Part shown: positions 35,129 through 45,085 of the stretch, in pieces
Layout: every line of letters begins with the position of its first letter
Numbering within the stretch: the first letter of the stretch is position 1
Assembly: GCF_001425385.1 (NCBI RefSeq)
Contig: NZ_LMQO01000006.1
Span: 62,001-126,000, forward strand
Origin: Sphingomonas sp. Leaf407
GTDB lineage: Bacteria > Pseudomonadota > Alphaproteobacteria > Sphingomonadales > Sphingomonadaceae
DNA length: 64,000 bases
Direction of reading: 5' to 3'
Position numbers and translations under genes: made by a program
The notes under the pieces: generated by a model
Databases searched by the model: none
The model's input: only the letters and a program-made list of their open reading frames with translations
What the model was told of the DNA's origin: nothing

Positions 35129-35149
35129 CAATCGCCCCCCGGGCGATTG
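35129..35149. repeat. CG-rich hairpin, second of a pair
   Basis: CAATCGCCC, loop CCC, GGGCGATTG: perfect 9-bp arms, nearly identical to the hairpin at 35061. It starts 11 bp beyond the guaA stop on the guaA strand side and is a likely guaA terminator. Confidence 0.7.
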
Positions 35150-35159
35150 CCTCTCCGCT

Positions 35160-36716
35160 TCATTCCCACTCGATCGTGCCGGGCGGCTTGCTGGTGTAAT
35201 CGTAGGTGACGCGGTTGATGCCCTTCACCTCGTTGATGATGCGGGTGGCAACGCGCGGCAGGAAGTCGCCGGGGAACTGGAACGCCTGCGCGGTCATGCC
35301 GTCGGTCGAGGTGACGGCACGCAGCGCCAGCACATTGTCGTATGTGCGCCCGTCGCCCATCACGCCGACGCTGCGCACCGGCAGCAGCACCGCGAACGCC
35401 TGCCAGATGGTGTCGTACAGCCCCGCCGCGCGGATCTCGTCGAGGTAGATCTGGTCGGCTTTCCGCAGGATGTCGCAGCGCTCGCGGGTCACTTCGCCGG
35501 GGATGCGGATGGCGAGGCCGGGTCCGGGGAACGGGTGGCGGCCGACGAAGATGTCGGGCAGGCCGAGTTCGCGGCCGAGCGCGCGGACCTCGTCCTTGAA
35601 CAGCTCGCGCAGCGGTTCGACCAGCTTCATATTCATGCGCTCGGGCAGGCCGCCGACATTGTGGTGGCTCTTGATCGTGACCGATGGCCCGCCGGTGAAG
35701 CTGACGCTCTCGATCACGTCGGGGTAGAGCGTGCCTTGCGCGAGGAAGTCCGCGCCGCCGATCCTGTTCGCCTCCGCCTCGAACACGTCGATGAAGGTCT
35801 TGCCGATGAACTTGCGCTTGGCTTCGGGGTCGGTGACGCCCGCCAAGCCGTCCATGAACAGGTCCTGCGCGTCGACGTGGACGAGCGGGATGTTGTAATG
35901 GCCGCGGAACAGGCTGACGACCTGTTCGGCCTCACCCATGCGCAGGATGCCGCCGTCGACGAACACGCAGGTGAGCTGGTCGCCGATCGCCTCGTGCAGC
36001 AGCAGCGCCGCGACCGAGCTGTCGACGCCACCCGAGAGGCCGCAGATGACCTTGGCCGAGCCGACCTGTTCGCGGATTTCGGCGATCTTGAGGTCGCGGA
36101 ACTCGGCCATCGTCCAGTCGCCCGACAGCCCGCAGACATGGCGCGCGAAATTGGCGATCAGCTTCGCGCCATCGGGGGTGTGGAACACCTCCGGGTGGAA
36201 CTGCACGCCGTAATAGCGCCGGGCGTCGTCGGCGATGATCGCGAACGGCGCGCCGGGGCTGGTCGCGACGACGTGGAAGCCGGGCGCGATCGCCGCGACC
36301 TTGTCGCCGTGGCTCATCCACACCTGATGCCGCTCGCCCGTCGCCCACAGGCCGTCGAACAGGCCGCAGGTTTCGGCCACCTCGACATAGGCTTCGCCGA
36401 ATTCGCCCGAATGGCCCTTCTCGACCTTGCCGCCGAGTTGCTCGGTCATGACCTGCTGGCCGTAGCAGATGCCGAGGACGGGCACGCCGGAGTCGAAGAT
36501 CGCCTGCGGGGCGCGGGGGGAGCCTTCGTCACAGACCGAGGCGGGGCCGCCCGAGAGGATCACGCCCTTTGGCGCCATGCGGGCGAAGGCTTCGTCGGCC
36601 TTCTGGAACGGCACGATCTCGGAATAGACGCCGGCCTCGCGGACGCGACGGGCGATGAGCTGCGTCACCTGGCTGCCGAAGTCGACGATCAGGATGGAAT
36701 CGGGGGTCTCTTGCAT
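35160..36716 (-). CDS. guaA: GMP synthase (glutamine-hydrolysing)
   Basis: A 518-aa cytosolic enzyme converting XMP, glutamine and ATP to GMP. The class I glutamine amidotransferase domain (about 1-200) has nucleophile Cys84 in GICYGQQ and the HPE dyad in VQFHPEVFH. The ATP-PPase domain starts with the P-loop [14 protein letters not shown]. The C-terminal dimerisation domain ends [26 protein letters not shown], the hallmark C-terminus. The start [16 protein letters not shown] matches the family; the frame extends upstream into a repeat. Full length. Confidence 0.97.
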   Translation of the reverse strand: MQETPDSILIVDFGSQVTQLIARRVREAGVYSEIVPFQKADEAFARMAPKGVILSGGPASVCDEGSPRAPQAIFDSGVPVLGICYGQQVMTEQLGGKVEKGHSGEFGEAYVEVAETCGLFDGLWATGERHQVWMSHGDKVAAIAPGFHVVATSPGAPFAIIADDARRYYGVQFHPEVFHTPDGAKLIANFARHVCGLSGDWTMAEFRDLKIAEIREQVGSAKVICGLSGGVDSSVAALLLHEAIGDQLTCVFVDGGILRMGEAEQVVSLFRGHYNIPLVHVDAQDLFMDGLAGVTDPEAKRKFIGKTFIDVFEAEANRIGGADFLAQGTLYPDVIESVSFTGGPSVTIKSHHNVGGLPERMNMKLVEPLRELFKDEVRALGRELGLPDIFVGRHPFPGPGLAIRIPGEVTRERCDILRKADQIYLDEIRAAGLYDTIWQAFAVLLPVRSVGVMGDGRTYDNVLALRAVTSTDGMTAQAFQFPGDFLPRVATRIINEVKGINRVTYDYTSKPPGTIEWE

Positions 36717-37023
36717 CGTGTCCCGATAGCAGAGCTTGGGGGGTGTGCCAGCCCTTTGGGTTTGGGTTTCACGCGAAGGCGCGAAGGAGAAGGAAGAAGG
36801 GTTTTTCGCGCAGAGGCGCAGAGGCGCAGAGAGGTTGCGATCAGGGCGAATGTCTCGCGATCGGGAGACGTTCCCGCTGTTGGCACGAGCTTGAAGGCCG
36901 CTGGCGCGGCGGAAGGGTTGCCGCGATCGCAACCCCTCCGCGCCTCTGCGCCTCTGCGCGAACAAACTCTCTTGTTTTTCTGCTTTCTTCGCGCCCTTCG
37001 CGCCTTCGCGTGAACCAGAACCC
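36717..37023. other. Intergenic region occupied by a large inverted repeat
   Basis: The 307 bp between the guaA start and the prolyl oligopeptidase stop are almost wholly taken up by the imperfect inverted repeat at 36765-37016. The guaA promoter must lie in or beside it. No gene seen. Confidence 0.7.
36765..37016. repeat. 252-bp imperfect inverted repeat (TTCACGCGAAGGCGCGAAG family)
   Basis: Left end GGTTTCACGCGAAGGCGCGAAG (36765-36786) matches the right end CTTCGCGCCTTCGCGTGAACC with one base missing. Internal blocks also pair: CGCGCAGAGGCGCAGAGGCGCAGAG near 36810 with CTCTGCGCCTCTGCGCG near 36945, and GGTTGCGATC with GATCGCAACC. The tandem GAGGCGCAGAG units are short direct repeats within the left arm. 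The form is MITE-like, without a gene. Confidence 0.75.
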
Positions 37024-39150
37024 TTACTGCCCGATCGGCTTCACCTGCATGCCGGTCCATTTGGCGATGAATGCCCAGAGGTCGGCGGTTTCCTCGATCA
37101 CCTTGTCGGTCGGCTTGCCCGAGCCGTGGCCGGCACGGGTTTCGATGCGGACGAGGTGCGGCTTGGGGCCGATGTCCTTCGATTGCAGCATCGCGGTGTA
37201 TTTGAAGGTGTGGCCCGGCACCACGCGGTCGTCGGTATCGGCGGTGGTGGCGAGGATCGCGGGATAGGTCACGCCCGCCTTCACGTTGTGATAGGGCGAA
37301 TAGGCCAGCAGGTTGCGGAAATCCGCCTCCTTGGCCGGCACGCCATAGTCATCGACCCAGTACCGCCCGGCGGTGAACCGGTCGAAGCGCAGCATGTCCA
37401 TCACCCCCACCGCCGGGAGGGCGGCGGCGAACAGGTCCGGCCGCTGGTTGACGACCGCGCCGACCAGCAGGCCGCCGTTCGAGCCGCCCTGAATGGCGAG
37501 CTGGCCCTTGCCGGTTATCCCCTGCGCGATCAGGTCCTCGCCCGCGCCGATGAAGTCGTCGAACACATTCTGCTTGTTGAGCAGCTTGCCGCCGTCGTGC
37601 CACGCCTTGCCATATTCGCCGCCGCCGCGGATGTTGGCGACCGCGAGCACTCCGCCCTGCTCCAGCCACGCGATGCGGCCGGGCGAGAAGCCGGGGAGGA
37701 CCGGGATGTTGAACCCGCCATAGGCATAGAGCAATGTCGGCGCGGGGCCGGTCACGTCCTTGGCGCGCACGATGAACATCGGGACCTTCGTCCCGTCCTT
37801 CGAGGTGTAGAAGCGCTGGCGCACGTCATATCGCGCCGGGTCGAACGCCGCCTTGGGTTGCGCCCATGGCGTCACCGCGCGGGTGGCGACGTCGTAGCGA
37901 TAGATGGTCGTCGGCGTCGCGAAGCTGGAGAAAGCGAAGAAGCCTTCGTTGTCGTCGAGGTCGCCGCCCACCCCGCCGACCGTGCCGATGCCGGGCAAGG
38001 CGATCGTGCCGTCGGGCTTGCCGTCGAGGGTGAAGCGCCGCACCTCGGTCTTGGCGTCGACCAGATAGGTCGCGAACAGCCGCTGCCCGACGAGGTTCGC
38101 GCCGCCCAGCACCGCCTTGTCCTCGGCCACCACTTCGCGCGGGGTGGGTGTGGGCGACGTCAGGTCGATCGCGACGACGCGCAGGCGGGGTGCGCCCTGG
38201 GTGGTGGTGAAATAGAGCGTGTTACCCTTCGCCCCCGACAGGCCCCAGTCGACATCGTCGGTGTTGATAATCGTGCGCGGGCGATCGTTGGGCTTGGTCA
38301 GGTCGACCACGGCATATTCGGCGTGGTTGCCCGGACCATCGATGCCGATCACCAGCCAGCGGCCATCGTCGGTGACGCTGGGCGACAGCGTGTATTTCGG
38401 CTGGTCGGGGCGTTCATGGACCAGCCGGTCGGCGCTCTGCGGCGTGCCGAGCTTGTGGAAATACAGGCGGCTGTTGAGGTTCTGGCTCTGGAACTCCTGC
38501 CCCTTCTCCGGCGTCGGGAAGCGCGAATAATAGAAGCCCGATCCATCCTTGGCCCATGACGCGGTCAGGCCGTATTTCACCCAGTCGATCTGGTCGTCGA
38601 GGATGCGGCCGGTGTCGACGTCGAGGACGCGCAGCTTGCGCCAGTCGCTGCCGCCGTCCTGGATCGAATAGAGCAGCTTCTTGCCGTCCTTCGACGGCGA
38701 CCATTCGGCAAGCGCGGTGGCGCCGTCCTTCGACCAGCCATTGGGATCGATCAGCACGCGGCCGGGACCGGTCAGGCTGTCGCGGACATAGAGGACCGAC
38801 TGGTTCTGCAACCCCGAATTGCGGCTGTAGAAATAGCGGCCGCCTTCACGGTTCGGCACGCCGAAGCGTTCGTAATCGAACAGCGCGGTCAGCCGGCGCT
38901 TGAAGATGTCGCGGCCGGGCAGCGTGGACAGATAGGCGTCAGTCGCCTTGTTTTCCGCCGCGACCCATGCCGCCACCTGCGGATCGTTACGGACGTCGTT
39001 CTCCAGCCAGCGATAGGGATCGGCGACCTTCACGCCGAACTGTTCGTCGACCTGGGGCACGGTCCGCGTTTCGGGATAGGCGATGGTCTGGGCCACGGCG
39101 GCGGTGGTGCTCATCAGGCAGGCGATCGCGACAAGGGCATGACGGTACAT
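37024..39150 (-). CDS. Prolyl oligopeptidase (S9A family), exported
   Basis: A 708-aa protein with a signal peptide ([21 protein letters not shown]). The seven-bladed propeller (about 90-440) is followed by an alpha/beta-hydrolase domain with nucleophile Ser557 in GGSNGG, Asp in DTDDRVVP and His in AGHGSGKP, near the C-terminus. Length and the Ser position agree closely with the 710-residue family. It cleaves short peptides after proline, here in the periplasm. [10 protein letters not shown] at the N-terminus is diagnostic. Its stop lies 8 bp from a large inverted repeat. Confidence 0.93.
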   Translation of the reverse strand: MYRHALVAIACLMSTTAAVAQTIAYPETRTVPQVDEQFGVKVADPYRWLENDVRNDPQVAAWVAAENKATDAYLSTLPGRDIFKRRLTALFDYERFGVPNREGGRYFYSRNSGLQNQSVLYVRDSLTGPGRVLIDPNGWSKDGATALAEWSPSKDGKKLLYSIQDGGSDWRKLRVLDVDTGRILDDQIDWVKYGLTASWAKDGSGFYYSRFPTPEKGQEFQSQNLNSRLYFHKLGTPQSADRLVHERPDQPKYTLSPSVTDDGRWLVIGIDGPGNHAEYAVVDLTKPNDRPRTIINTDDVDWGLSGAKGNTLYFTTTQGAPRLRVVAIDLTSPTPTPREVVAEDKAVLGGANLVGQRLFATYLVDAKTEVRRFTLDGKPDGTIALPGIGTVGGVGGDLDDNEGFFAFSSFATPTTIYRYDVATRAVTPWAQPKAAFDPARYDVRQRFYTSKDGTKVPMFIVRAKDVTGPAPTLLYAYGGFNIPVLPGFSPGRIAWLEQGGVLAVANIRGGGEYGKAWHDGGKLLNKQNVFDDFIGAGEDLIAQGITGKGQLAIQGGSNGGLLVGAVVNQRPDLFAAALPAVGVMDMLRFDRFTAGRYWVDDYGVPAKEADFRNLLAYSPYHNVKAGVTYPAILATTADTDDRVVPGHTFKYTAMLQSKDIGPKPHLVRIETRAGHGSGKPTDKVIEETADLWAFIAKWTGMQVKPIGQ

Positions 39151-39382
39151 TCGGGCTCCAGCGACGGAAACGGTGCCGGACCAGTATCCGGCGTTACCGG
39201 TGCAGGATACGCCATGGCGGCTTCGGTGCAAGGGGGAGGATACAGCATATCGTCAACGTGGCTTTGCGACGTGGTTGCAACGGCTTGTCCTTTTGGCCGA
39301 CGTTGTCATTGGCGCTTGCCTGCCGGCGGCATCGCGCGCGATAGCGGACCGGCGATCGGCGCAACGGGTTGAGGAGCAGGCC

Positions 39383-40393
39383 ATGGACTGGACCCCCACG
39401 GGACGGGTGCGCGAGGTGCCGGCCAGCGACGCGGCGGACTTCGCGACGACGCATGGCGCGGCGTACGAACCGGTGGTGCTGCGCGGCCTCGTCGCCGACT
39501 GGCCGCTGGTGCGGGCCGGGCGCGAGGGGGCACCGGCGGCGGCCGAACTGCTCGCGCGCTACGACCGGGGCGAACCGACGCATGTGATGCGCGCGCCGGC
39601 GGAAGTCGGCGGGCGGTTCTTCTATAACGATGCGCTGCGCGGGTTCAATTTCAAGGTCGAGCGCGCGCCGCTGTCGACGCTGATGGGCGAGCTGATCGCG
39701 CTGGCGGGCGAGGCGAGCCCGCCCGGCCTCTATGCCGGATCGGCACCGACCGCGCAGCACCTGCCGGGCTTTGCCGAGGCGCATCCGATGCCGCTGGCCC
39801 GTCCCGATGGGCCGCCGCGCATCTGGGTCGGCAACAAGACGCGGGTGGCGGCGCATTACGACGTGTCGGACAATGTCGCGGTGGTGGCGATGGGGCGGCG
39901 GCGCTTCACGCTGTTCCCGCCCGCTGCCACGCCCGACCTGTATGTCGGGCCGCTCGACGTGACGATCGCCGGGCAGCCGGTGAGCATGGTCGATCTGGCC
40001 GCCCCCGATCTCGAACGCTATCCGCGTTTCGCGCACGCGATGGAACAGGCGCTGAGCGTGGTGCTGGAGCCGGGCGACGCGATCTTCGTGCCGACCTTGT
40101 GGTGGCATGCGGTCGAGGCGCTCGATCCGGTCAACATCCTCGTCAACTACTGGTACAACCAGCCGCCCGCCGGATCGCCGTTCGCCGCGATGCTGCACGC
40201 GATGCTGGCGATCCGCGACCTGCCCGCGCCGCAGCGCGCGGCATGGGGGGTGTGGTTCGACCAGTATGTGTTCCGCGCCGATGCGGCGACCAGTGCCGAC
40301 CATCTGCCGCCGCATGCGCAAGGGGTGGCGGGCCCGCCGTCGCCGGCACGGGAGCAGGCGATGCGGGCGTATCTGCGCCGGGCTTTGGGGTAG
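39383..40393 (+). CDS. Cupin_8 (JmjC-like) domain protein linked to halogenase/TonB cluster
   Basis: A 336-aa protein. GAGGAG lies 7-12 bases upstream of the ATG. The cupin core has the facial-triad pattern: His158 and Asp160 in AAHYDVSDN, His242 in LWWHAVEAL. The N-terminal EPVVLRGLVADWPLV and ALSVVLEPGDAIFVP match Fe(II)/2-oxoglutarate-type cupin_8 proteins. Related genes are commonly found next to TonB receptor-tryptophan halogenase sets in sphingomonads, caulobacters and xanthomonads. A hydroxylase role is plausible but unproven. It converges with the first halogenase gene across a palindromic repeat. Confidence 0.85.
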   Translation: MDWTPTGRVREVPASDAADFATTHGAAYEPVVLRGLVADWPLVRAGREGAPAAAELLARYDRGEPTHVMRAPAEVGGRFFYNDALRGFNFKVERAPLSTLMGELIALAGEASPPGLYAGSAPTAQHLPGFAEAHPMPLARPDGPPRIWVGNKTRVAAHYDVSDNVAVVAMGRRRFTLFPPAATPDLYVGPLDVTIAGQPVSMVDLAAPDLERYPRFAHAMEQALSVVLEPGDAIFVPTLWWHAVEALDPVNILVNYWYNQPPAGSPFAAMLHAMLAIRDLPAPQRAAWGVWFDQYVFRADAATSADHLPPHAQGVAGPPSPAREQAMRAYLRRALG

Positions 40394-40436
40394 CGTGCGG
40401 TTGCGTCAGGCCGGAAACGACAGTCATGGCCGCATC

Positions 40437-40543
40437 GTCACCCCGGACCTGTTCCGGGGTCCACGGCGCGGCGATCGATGCCGCCCGAGGCACGATCGAC
40501 AACGTAGGCGGCTGGGTGGACCCCGGAACAAGTCCGGGGTGAC
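40437..40543. repeat. Nested GTCACCCCGGAC palindromic repeat, copy 2
   Basis: Outer arms GTCACCCCGGAC (40437-40448) and GTCCGGGGTGAC (40532-40543) pair perfectly. Inner GTTCCGGGGTCCAC pairs with GTGGACCCCGGAAC. The core differs from copy 1. It sits between two convergent stops, so it can serve as a bidirectional terminator. Confidence 0.85.
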
Positions 40544-40572
40544 GACGGAGGGCGGCGCTTTCGATCCGGCCC

Positions 40573-42087
40573 CTACCCCCGCATCGGCGCGGTGCGGGCG
40601 ACATGGTCGGCGTGGGGCGGCATGCGCTGCGCCAGATCGGCATAGGCGGCGACCATGCGCTCCATCGTCCCGGCGACCAGCGCCTCGTCGAGCGAGTCCG
40701 CCACCGCGTCATGGCCCGTCGGCCAGATGCCCTGCCCGAACATCACCGATACCCAGCTCGGCACCTCGAACAGGTCATGGTCGTAGCGCAGGATGCGGCC
40801 TTTCTCACGGAACAGCTCGATCTTGTGCGCCAGCGTGTCGGGGATGGGCATGTCACGGACATATTGCCAGAACGGCGTGTCGGCGCGCGTCGTCGCCTTG
40901 TAATGCAGGATGATGAAGTCGCGGATATAGTCGAACTGTTCGGACATCAGCCGGTTGTATTCGCGCCGCTCCACCTCGGCATGGGCGGTATCGGGGAACA
41001 GCCAGAACAGCTTGGAAATGCCGGTCTGGATCAGGTGGATCGAGGTCGATTCGAGCGGTTCGAGGAACCCGCCCGACAGGCCCAGCGCGACGACGTTCTT
41101 CTCCCACAGCTTTTCGCGCACCCCGGCCTTGAACGACAGCCGGCGCGGATCGGCGGTGGGGGCACCGTCGAGATTGGCGAGGAGGATTTCCTGCGCGCGA
41201 TCGTCGGTGGTGAAGCCGCTGGAATAGACATGGCCGTTGCCGGTGCGGTGCTGGAGCGGGATGCGCCATTGCCAGCCCGCCTCGCGCGCGGTGGCGCGGG
41301 TATAGGGCAGCAGCGGATCGGTGCGCTGCGATGGCACCGCGATCGCCCGGTCGCACGGCAGCCAGTGCGACCAGTCGCGATAGCCCACCCCCAGCGTCTC
41401 ACCCAACAGGAGCGAGCGGAAGCCCGAACAGTCGATGAAGAACTGCCCCGCGACCCGCCGGCCGTCGTCGAGGACGAGCGCGGTGACATGCCCGCTCTCG
41501 CCATCGCGCTCGACCGAGGCGATACGGCCCTCGACCCGGCGGACGCCCTGCCCCTCGGCGCGCTCGCGCAGGAATTTGGCATAGAGGCCGGCGTCGAAAT
41601 GATAGGCGTAGGCGAGCTGCGACGCGGGGCTGCGCGGATCAGACACCGGGGCTGCGAAGCGATGCGCGGCGGCGGCCTGCGCCGACATCGAGAAACGCTC
41701 GAAATCGGCCATGCCGCCGGCGCGGCGGTGTTTCAGCCAGTGCTGGTGGAACGCCACCCCTTCGAAATCGCGGCCGATCGTGCCGAAGGGATGTAGATAG
41801 CGCTCCCCCACCCCGCCCCAGTTCACGAATTCGATGCCGAGCTTGAACGTCGCGCCGGTTTTGGCGACGAACTCCTTTTCGTCGATGCCGAGCAGACCGT
41901 TGAATTGCAGGATCGGCGGGATCGTCGCCTCGCCCACGCCGACGGTGCCGATCGCGTCGGATTCGACCAGCGTGATGCTGCGCCGCCCGTTGTTCAGGTA
42001 GCGCGAGGCCGCCGCCGCCGCCATCCAGCCGGCGGTGCCGCCACCGACGATCACCACCGATTCGATCGGCGCTGCCGCTTCGCTCAT
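40573..42087 (-). CDS. Flavin-dependent tryptophan halogenase family protein A
   Basis: A 504-aa FAD protein. It has GGGTAGW (15-21), GVGEATIP (50-57), and Lys82 in ATFKLGIEF at the position of the catalytic lysine (Lys79 in PrnA/RebH). WQWRIPLQ is the halogenase-specific W-x-W-x-I-P. EPLEST has the second catalytic-site Glu. It needs reduced FAD, oxygen and halide if it is a true halogenase. The natural substrate of the TonB-linked clade is unknown and free tryptophan is doubtful. The start overlaps the degenerate paralogue's stop (ATGA). Confidence 0.9.
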   Translation of the reverse strand: MSEAAAPIESVVIVGGGTAGWMAAAAASRYLNNGRRSITLVESDAIGTVGVGEATIPPILQFNGLLGIDEKEFVAKTGATFKLGIEFVNWGGVGERYLHPFGTIGRDFEGVAFHQHWLKHRRAGGMADFERFSMSAQAAAAHRFAAPVSDPRSPASQLAYAYHFDAGLYAKFLRERAEGQGVRRVEGRIASVERDGESGHVTALVLDDGRRVAGQFFIDCSGFRSLLLGETLGVGYRDWSHWLPCDRAIAVPSQRTDPLLPYTRATAREAGWQWRIPLQHRTGNGHVYSSGFTTDDRAQEILLANLDGAPTADPRRLSFKAGVREKLWEKNVVALGLSGGFLEPLESTSIHLIQTGISKLFWLFPDTAHAEVERREYNRLMSEQFDYIRDFIILHYKATTRADTPFWQYVRDMPIPDTLAHKIELFREKGRILRYDHDLFEVPSWVSVMFGQGIWPTGHDAVADSLDEALVAGTMERMVAAYADLAQRMPPHADHVARTAPMRG

Positions 42088-43403
42088 CCACGCTCTCCCA
42101 ATGTGCGCGCGAGCCATAGCGGATAGGGTTCGGCGAGCGCCACCGCCTGTGTGCTGCGCTGCGCCTGCGCGGTGCGCGCGGCGGCGGTAACGGCGGGGTC
42201 GGCGGCGGCGAGGTGCGCGGGCGTGCCGGGGGGAATGCCGATGCCGGTCAGCAGTTGCGTCCACAGATCGCGGGGCAGGAAATCCTCCTCGACATGCGGC
42301 AGACGGGCGCGGCGGGCGAATTCGCGCAGCCGCAGCGCGAGCAACGGCGAGGGCCGACTGCGCAAGGGGTGGCCTTCGGGCAGGGCGACCAGATGCGCGG
42401 CGACGAAATCGCGTGCCGCATCGGCCGCCTGCCCCGCGCGGCGATTATATTCGGCACGTTCGAGCGGATGGATGTCACGCCCCGGCAGCAGTTCGACGAG
42501 CAGGTCGATCGCCTGCGCGGCGAGCGCGAGATTGGTGTGCCCCAGCGGCGGGAGCAGCGCGGCGGCATCGCCCAGCGCGACGATCCGTCCAGTCCACGGG
42601 TTCCGGCGTCGCCCGCTGGCGATTTCGGTGCCCTCGCCGCCGTGGCGCATCGTCACGCGGCGGGTGACGTCGCGGCCGGGCGAGATCAGGTGGAGCGCGG
42701 TGTCGTCCAGCGTGACATGATCGGCGAGCGACAGCGCCGGATCGGCATGGGCGATGGCGACGCGGTCGATCGGCAGCTCGGCCGACCAGTCGATCCAGTC
42801 GTCGCCGCGCCGCCCGGTCGCATCGATCACCAGATCGGCGTCGACCGCGTCGGGCACGGTATCGCCCGGCGCCTCGATCACGACACCGAGGTGGCGGGCA
42901 AGCGACGCCAGATGGCGGCGATAGGCTTCGGGTGCCCAGCGCAGGCCATGGTCGATGTCGCTGAGCGGCGAGGCGGGATCGTCGGCGGCAGGCGCGAAGC
43001 GTTCGGCCAGCGCCAGCGCGACGGCGGGGCCGCTGGGGCCGGTCGCGCCCGTCGTATCGCGGCCGGTCCAGCCGTGCGCGGCGGGATCGGCGACCGCGCC
43101 GTGGCCGATCCACCAGTCGCGGCCGTCTGAACGCCAGCCACCATCATGGCGCGTGGCGAGGCGGTGGCTGGCCCCGGCGCGGGCGAGCAGCCCGGCTTCG
43201 TCGATGCCGATCCGGTCGTGCAGCCGGGCGAGCGACGGCAGCGCGCCGTGCGCCCGATCGGCCATGGCGTGCGGCGGGACCGGCGTGGGCAGCAGGCGGA
43301 CGCGCGCGACGGGCAGCGTGCGGGCGAGCGCGCAGGCGGCGAGCAGCGCGACCTGTCCGCCGCCGACCACCGCGATCGTGGCGGGCGGGGTGCGGCGGTT
43401 CAT
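42084..43403 (-). CDS. Degenerate tryptophan-halogenase-like flavoprotein
   Basis: A 439-aa protein aligning with its halogenase neighbours but stripped of their signatures. GGGTAGW has become GGGQVAL (14-20), and GVGEAT is lost. The catalytic Lys is Arg81 (GASHRL for GATFKL), there is no W-x-W-x-I-P, and EPLEST has become PLGHTN. The scaffold GIDEAGLLARAG, ALGDAAALLPPLGHTNLALAAQAIDLLVELLP and AEYNRRAGQAADAARDFVAAHLVAL remains. The reading frame is intact and ATGA-overlapped at both ends, so it is probably expressed. It may be a non-halogenating monooxygenase, or a subunit of the neighbouring enzymes. Confidence 0.8.
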   Translation of the reverse strand: MNRRTPPATIAVVGGGQVALLAACALARTLPVARVRLLPTPVPPHAMADRAHGALPSLARLHDRIGIDEAGLLARAGASHRLATRHDGGWRSDGRDWWIGHGAVADPAAHGWTGRDTTGATGPSGPAVALALAERFAPAADDPASPLSDIDHGLRWAPEAYRRHLASLARHLGVVIEAPGDTVPDAVDADLVIDATGRRGDDWIDWSAELPIDRVAIAHADPALSLADHVTLDDTALHLISPGRDVTRRVTMRHGGEGTEIASGRRRNPWTGRIVALGDAAALLPPLGHTNLALAAQAIDLLVELLPGRDIHPLERAEYNRRAGQAADAARDFVAAHLVALPEGHPLRSRPSPLLALRLREFARRARLPHVEEDFLPRDLWTQLLTGIGIPPGTPAHLAAADPAVTAAARTAQAQRSTQAVALAEPYPLWLARTLGERG

Positions 43404-44893
43404 GGTCGCCGACCCAGCGCGTGGGCGTGGCCGGGCATCGCCGCGACGCTTGCAGCGATCTCGCCCTGCAAACCCTGCAACGCCCGCGCCAGCGCGGCAT
43501 CGGGTGGGATGTCAGCGCGCGGGTCGTAGCCCGCCGGGATCACCCCCTGCCCCAGATAGACCGCGATCCAGCTCGGCTCAAAGAACAGCCCCTCGCCATA
43601 GCGTTCGACCCGCCCGGTCGCGCGCCACAGGTCGAGCTTGGCTGCAAGCGTATCGGGCACCTCCATGGTGCGGACATGGTTCCAGAACGACGAATCGCTG
43701 CGGCGGGTGGCGTGATAATGGAGGATCAGGAAGTCGCGGATGCGATCATATTCCATGTCGACCAGCCGATTGAATTCGGCGCGGTCGGCATCGTCGCCGC
43801 CATCGACCGGGAACAGCTCGATCAGCCGGGCGATCGCCATCTGGACGAGGTAGATCGAGGTCGATTCGAGCGGTTCGAGAAAGCCCGAGGCGAGACCGAC
43901 CGCGACGACGTTGCCGACCCAGCTTCGCGCGCGTCGCCCCGCCTTGAACCGCAGCACGCGCGGGTCGGCGAGCGGCGGCCCCTCGATCGCGCCGAGCAGC
44001 GCGGCGGTGGCGGCATCCTCATCGAGATGCGCGGAAGAAAAGACATAGCCGTTGCCGACCCGGCTGGTCAGCGGGATGCGCCAGCGCCAGCCCGCCGCCA
44101 TCGCGGTGGCGCGGGTATAGGGCTCGATCTCGCCCGGCGGCGAGGCGCAGGGAACCGCGACGGCGCGGTCGCACGGCAGCCAGTGCGACCAGTCCTCCCA
44201 CGCCTCCCCCATCGTCTGCCCCAGCAGCAGGCTGCGGAACCCCGAACAGTCGATGAACAGGTCGCCGTGTATCGCTTCGCCACTGTCGAGGTGGAGCGTG
44301 GTGACGTTGCCGCTGGCGGAATCGCGATCGACCGAGACGACTTTCGCCTCGGTCCGCTCGACACCCAAAGGTTCGGCGAAGGCGCGCAGGAACGGGCCGA
44401 ACTTCGTCGCGTCGAACTGATAGGCATAGCCATAGCTGGCAGCGAGCGAGAGATCGTCGTCGCGCGGGACCGCGAAGCGGCACGACTCCGCCGCCGCGAC
44501 ACCCAGCGAATAGGCGCCGATCGGGGTGTTGCGGCCGTCAGCGGCGGCGCGCAGCCAGAAATGGTGGAAGCCGACTCCGGCGAGATCGCGGCCGAACGTG
44601 CCGAAGGGATGGACGTAGCGATCGCCGAGCGCGCCGAAATCCTCGAACGCGATGCCGAGCTTATAGGTCGCATCGGTCGCGGCCATGAACGCGCCCTCGT
44701 CGATGCCGAGGCGGGTGACGAACTGGCGGATGTGCGGCAGCGTCGCCTCGCCCACGCCGACGATACCGATCTCGGCCGATTCGATCAGGCGGACACGCAC
44801 GGCCCCGCCCAGATGGCGCGCCAGCGCGGCGGCCACCATCCATCCGGCGGTGCCCCCGCCGACAATCACGACTTCGATCAGTGCCTTGTCCAC
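43400..44893 (-). CDS. Flavin-dependent tryptophan halogenase family protein B
   Basis: A 497-aa FAD protein from a GTG with GGAGAG 6-8 bases upstream; the ATG at 44941 lacks a ribosome site. It has GGGTAGW (12-18), GVGEATLP, Lys78 in ATYKLGIAF, CSGFRSLLL, WRWRIPLT and GFLEPLEST. All residues needed for halogenase chemistry are present by comparison with PrnA/RebH. First gene of a three-flavoprotein operon on this strand, divergent from the large TonB receptor over 192 bp. Confidence 0.9.
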   Translation of the reverse strand: MDKALIEVVIVGGGTAGWMVAAALARHLGGAVRVRLIESAEIGIVGVGEATLPHIRQFVTRLGIDEGAFMAATDATYKLGIAFEDFGALGDRYVHPFGTFGRDLAGVGFHHFWLRAAADGRNTPIGAYSLGVAAAESCRFAVPRDDDLSLAASYGYAYQFDATKFGPFLRAFAEPLGVERTEAKVVSVDRDSASGNVTTLHLDSGEAIHGDLFIDCSGFRSLLLGQTMGEAWEDWSHWLPCDRAVAVPCASPPGEIEPYTRATAMAAGWRWRIPLTSRVGNGYVFSSAHLDEDAATAALLGAIEGPPLADPRVLRFKAGRRARSWVGNVVAVGLASGFLEPLESTSIYLVQMAIARLIELFPVDGGDDADRAEFNRLVDMEYDRIRDFLILHYHATRRSDSSFWNHVRTMEVPDTLAAKLDLWRATGRVERYGEGLFFEPSWIAVYLGQGVIPAGYDPRADIPPDAALARALQGLQGEIAASVAAMPGHAHALGRRP

Positions 44894-44981
44894 GTCTCTC
44901 TCCGGCGGCAGGTTGTGGCAAAAAGACAACGCTGACAACAATCATCCGTAATAACGAAAGCAAATTGGGTTTGGCCGATTG

Positions 44982-44996
44982 TCTGACGGTGTCAGA
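44982..44996. promoter_or_regulatory. Short palindrome in the halogenase/TonB divergent promoter region
   Basis: TCTGAC, GGT, GTCAGA: 6-bp arms, in the 192-bp AT-richer gap between the divergent halogenase B and TonB receptor genes. On the + strand, TTGTCT at 44979 with TAAGCA 17 bp later is a weak promoter candidate that would place this palindrome in the spacer. It could be an operator. Confidence 0.4.
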
Positions 44997-45085
44997 AAGC
45001 ATAAGCAGACCGTCACGCGACGCCCGGTTGGCAGGTCGCGACAGGGTGGCAGCCGGCATCAGACCGGCCTGCAGGGGAGGACGTC

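Larger units (their letters stand above)
34548..35159. other. Repeat-rich intergenic region without a convincing gene
   Basis: 612 bp between tRNA-Ala and the end of guaA. It holds a nested palindromic repeat (34838-34943) and two near-identical CG-rich hairpins (35061-35083, 35129-35149) with a small CCTCGC/GCGAGG hairpin (35098-35113) between them. Open frames here lack ribosome sites, run through the repeats and resemble nothing known. The stretch 34660-34700 is AT-richer (CCAAAGTTTACAAAGTTTAC). Confidence 0.7.
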
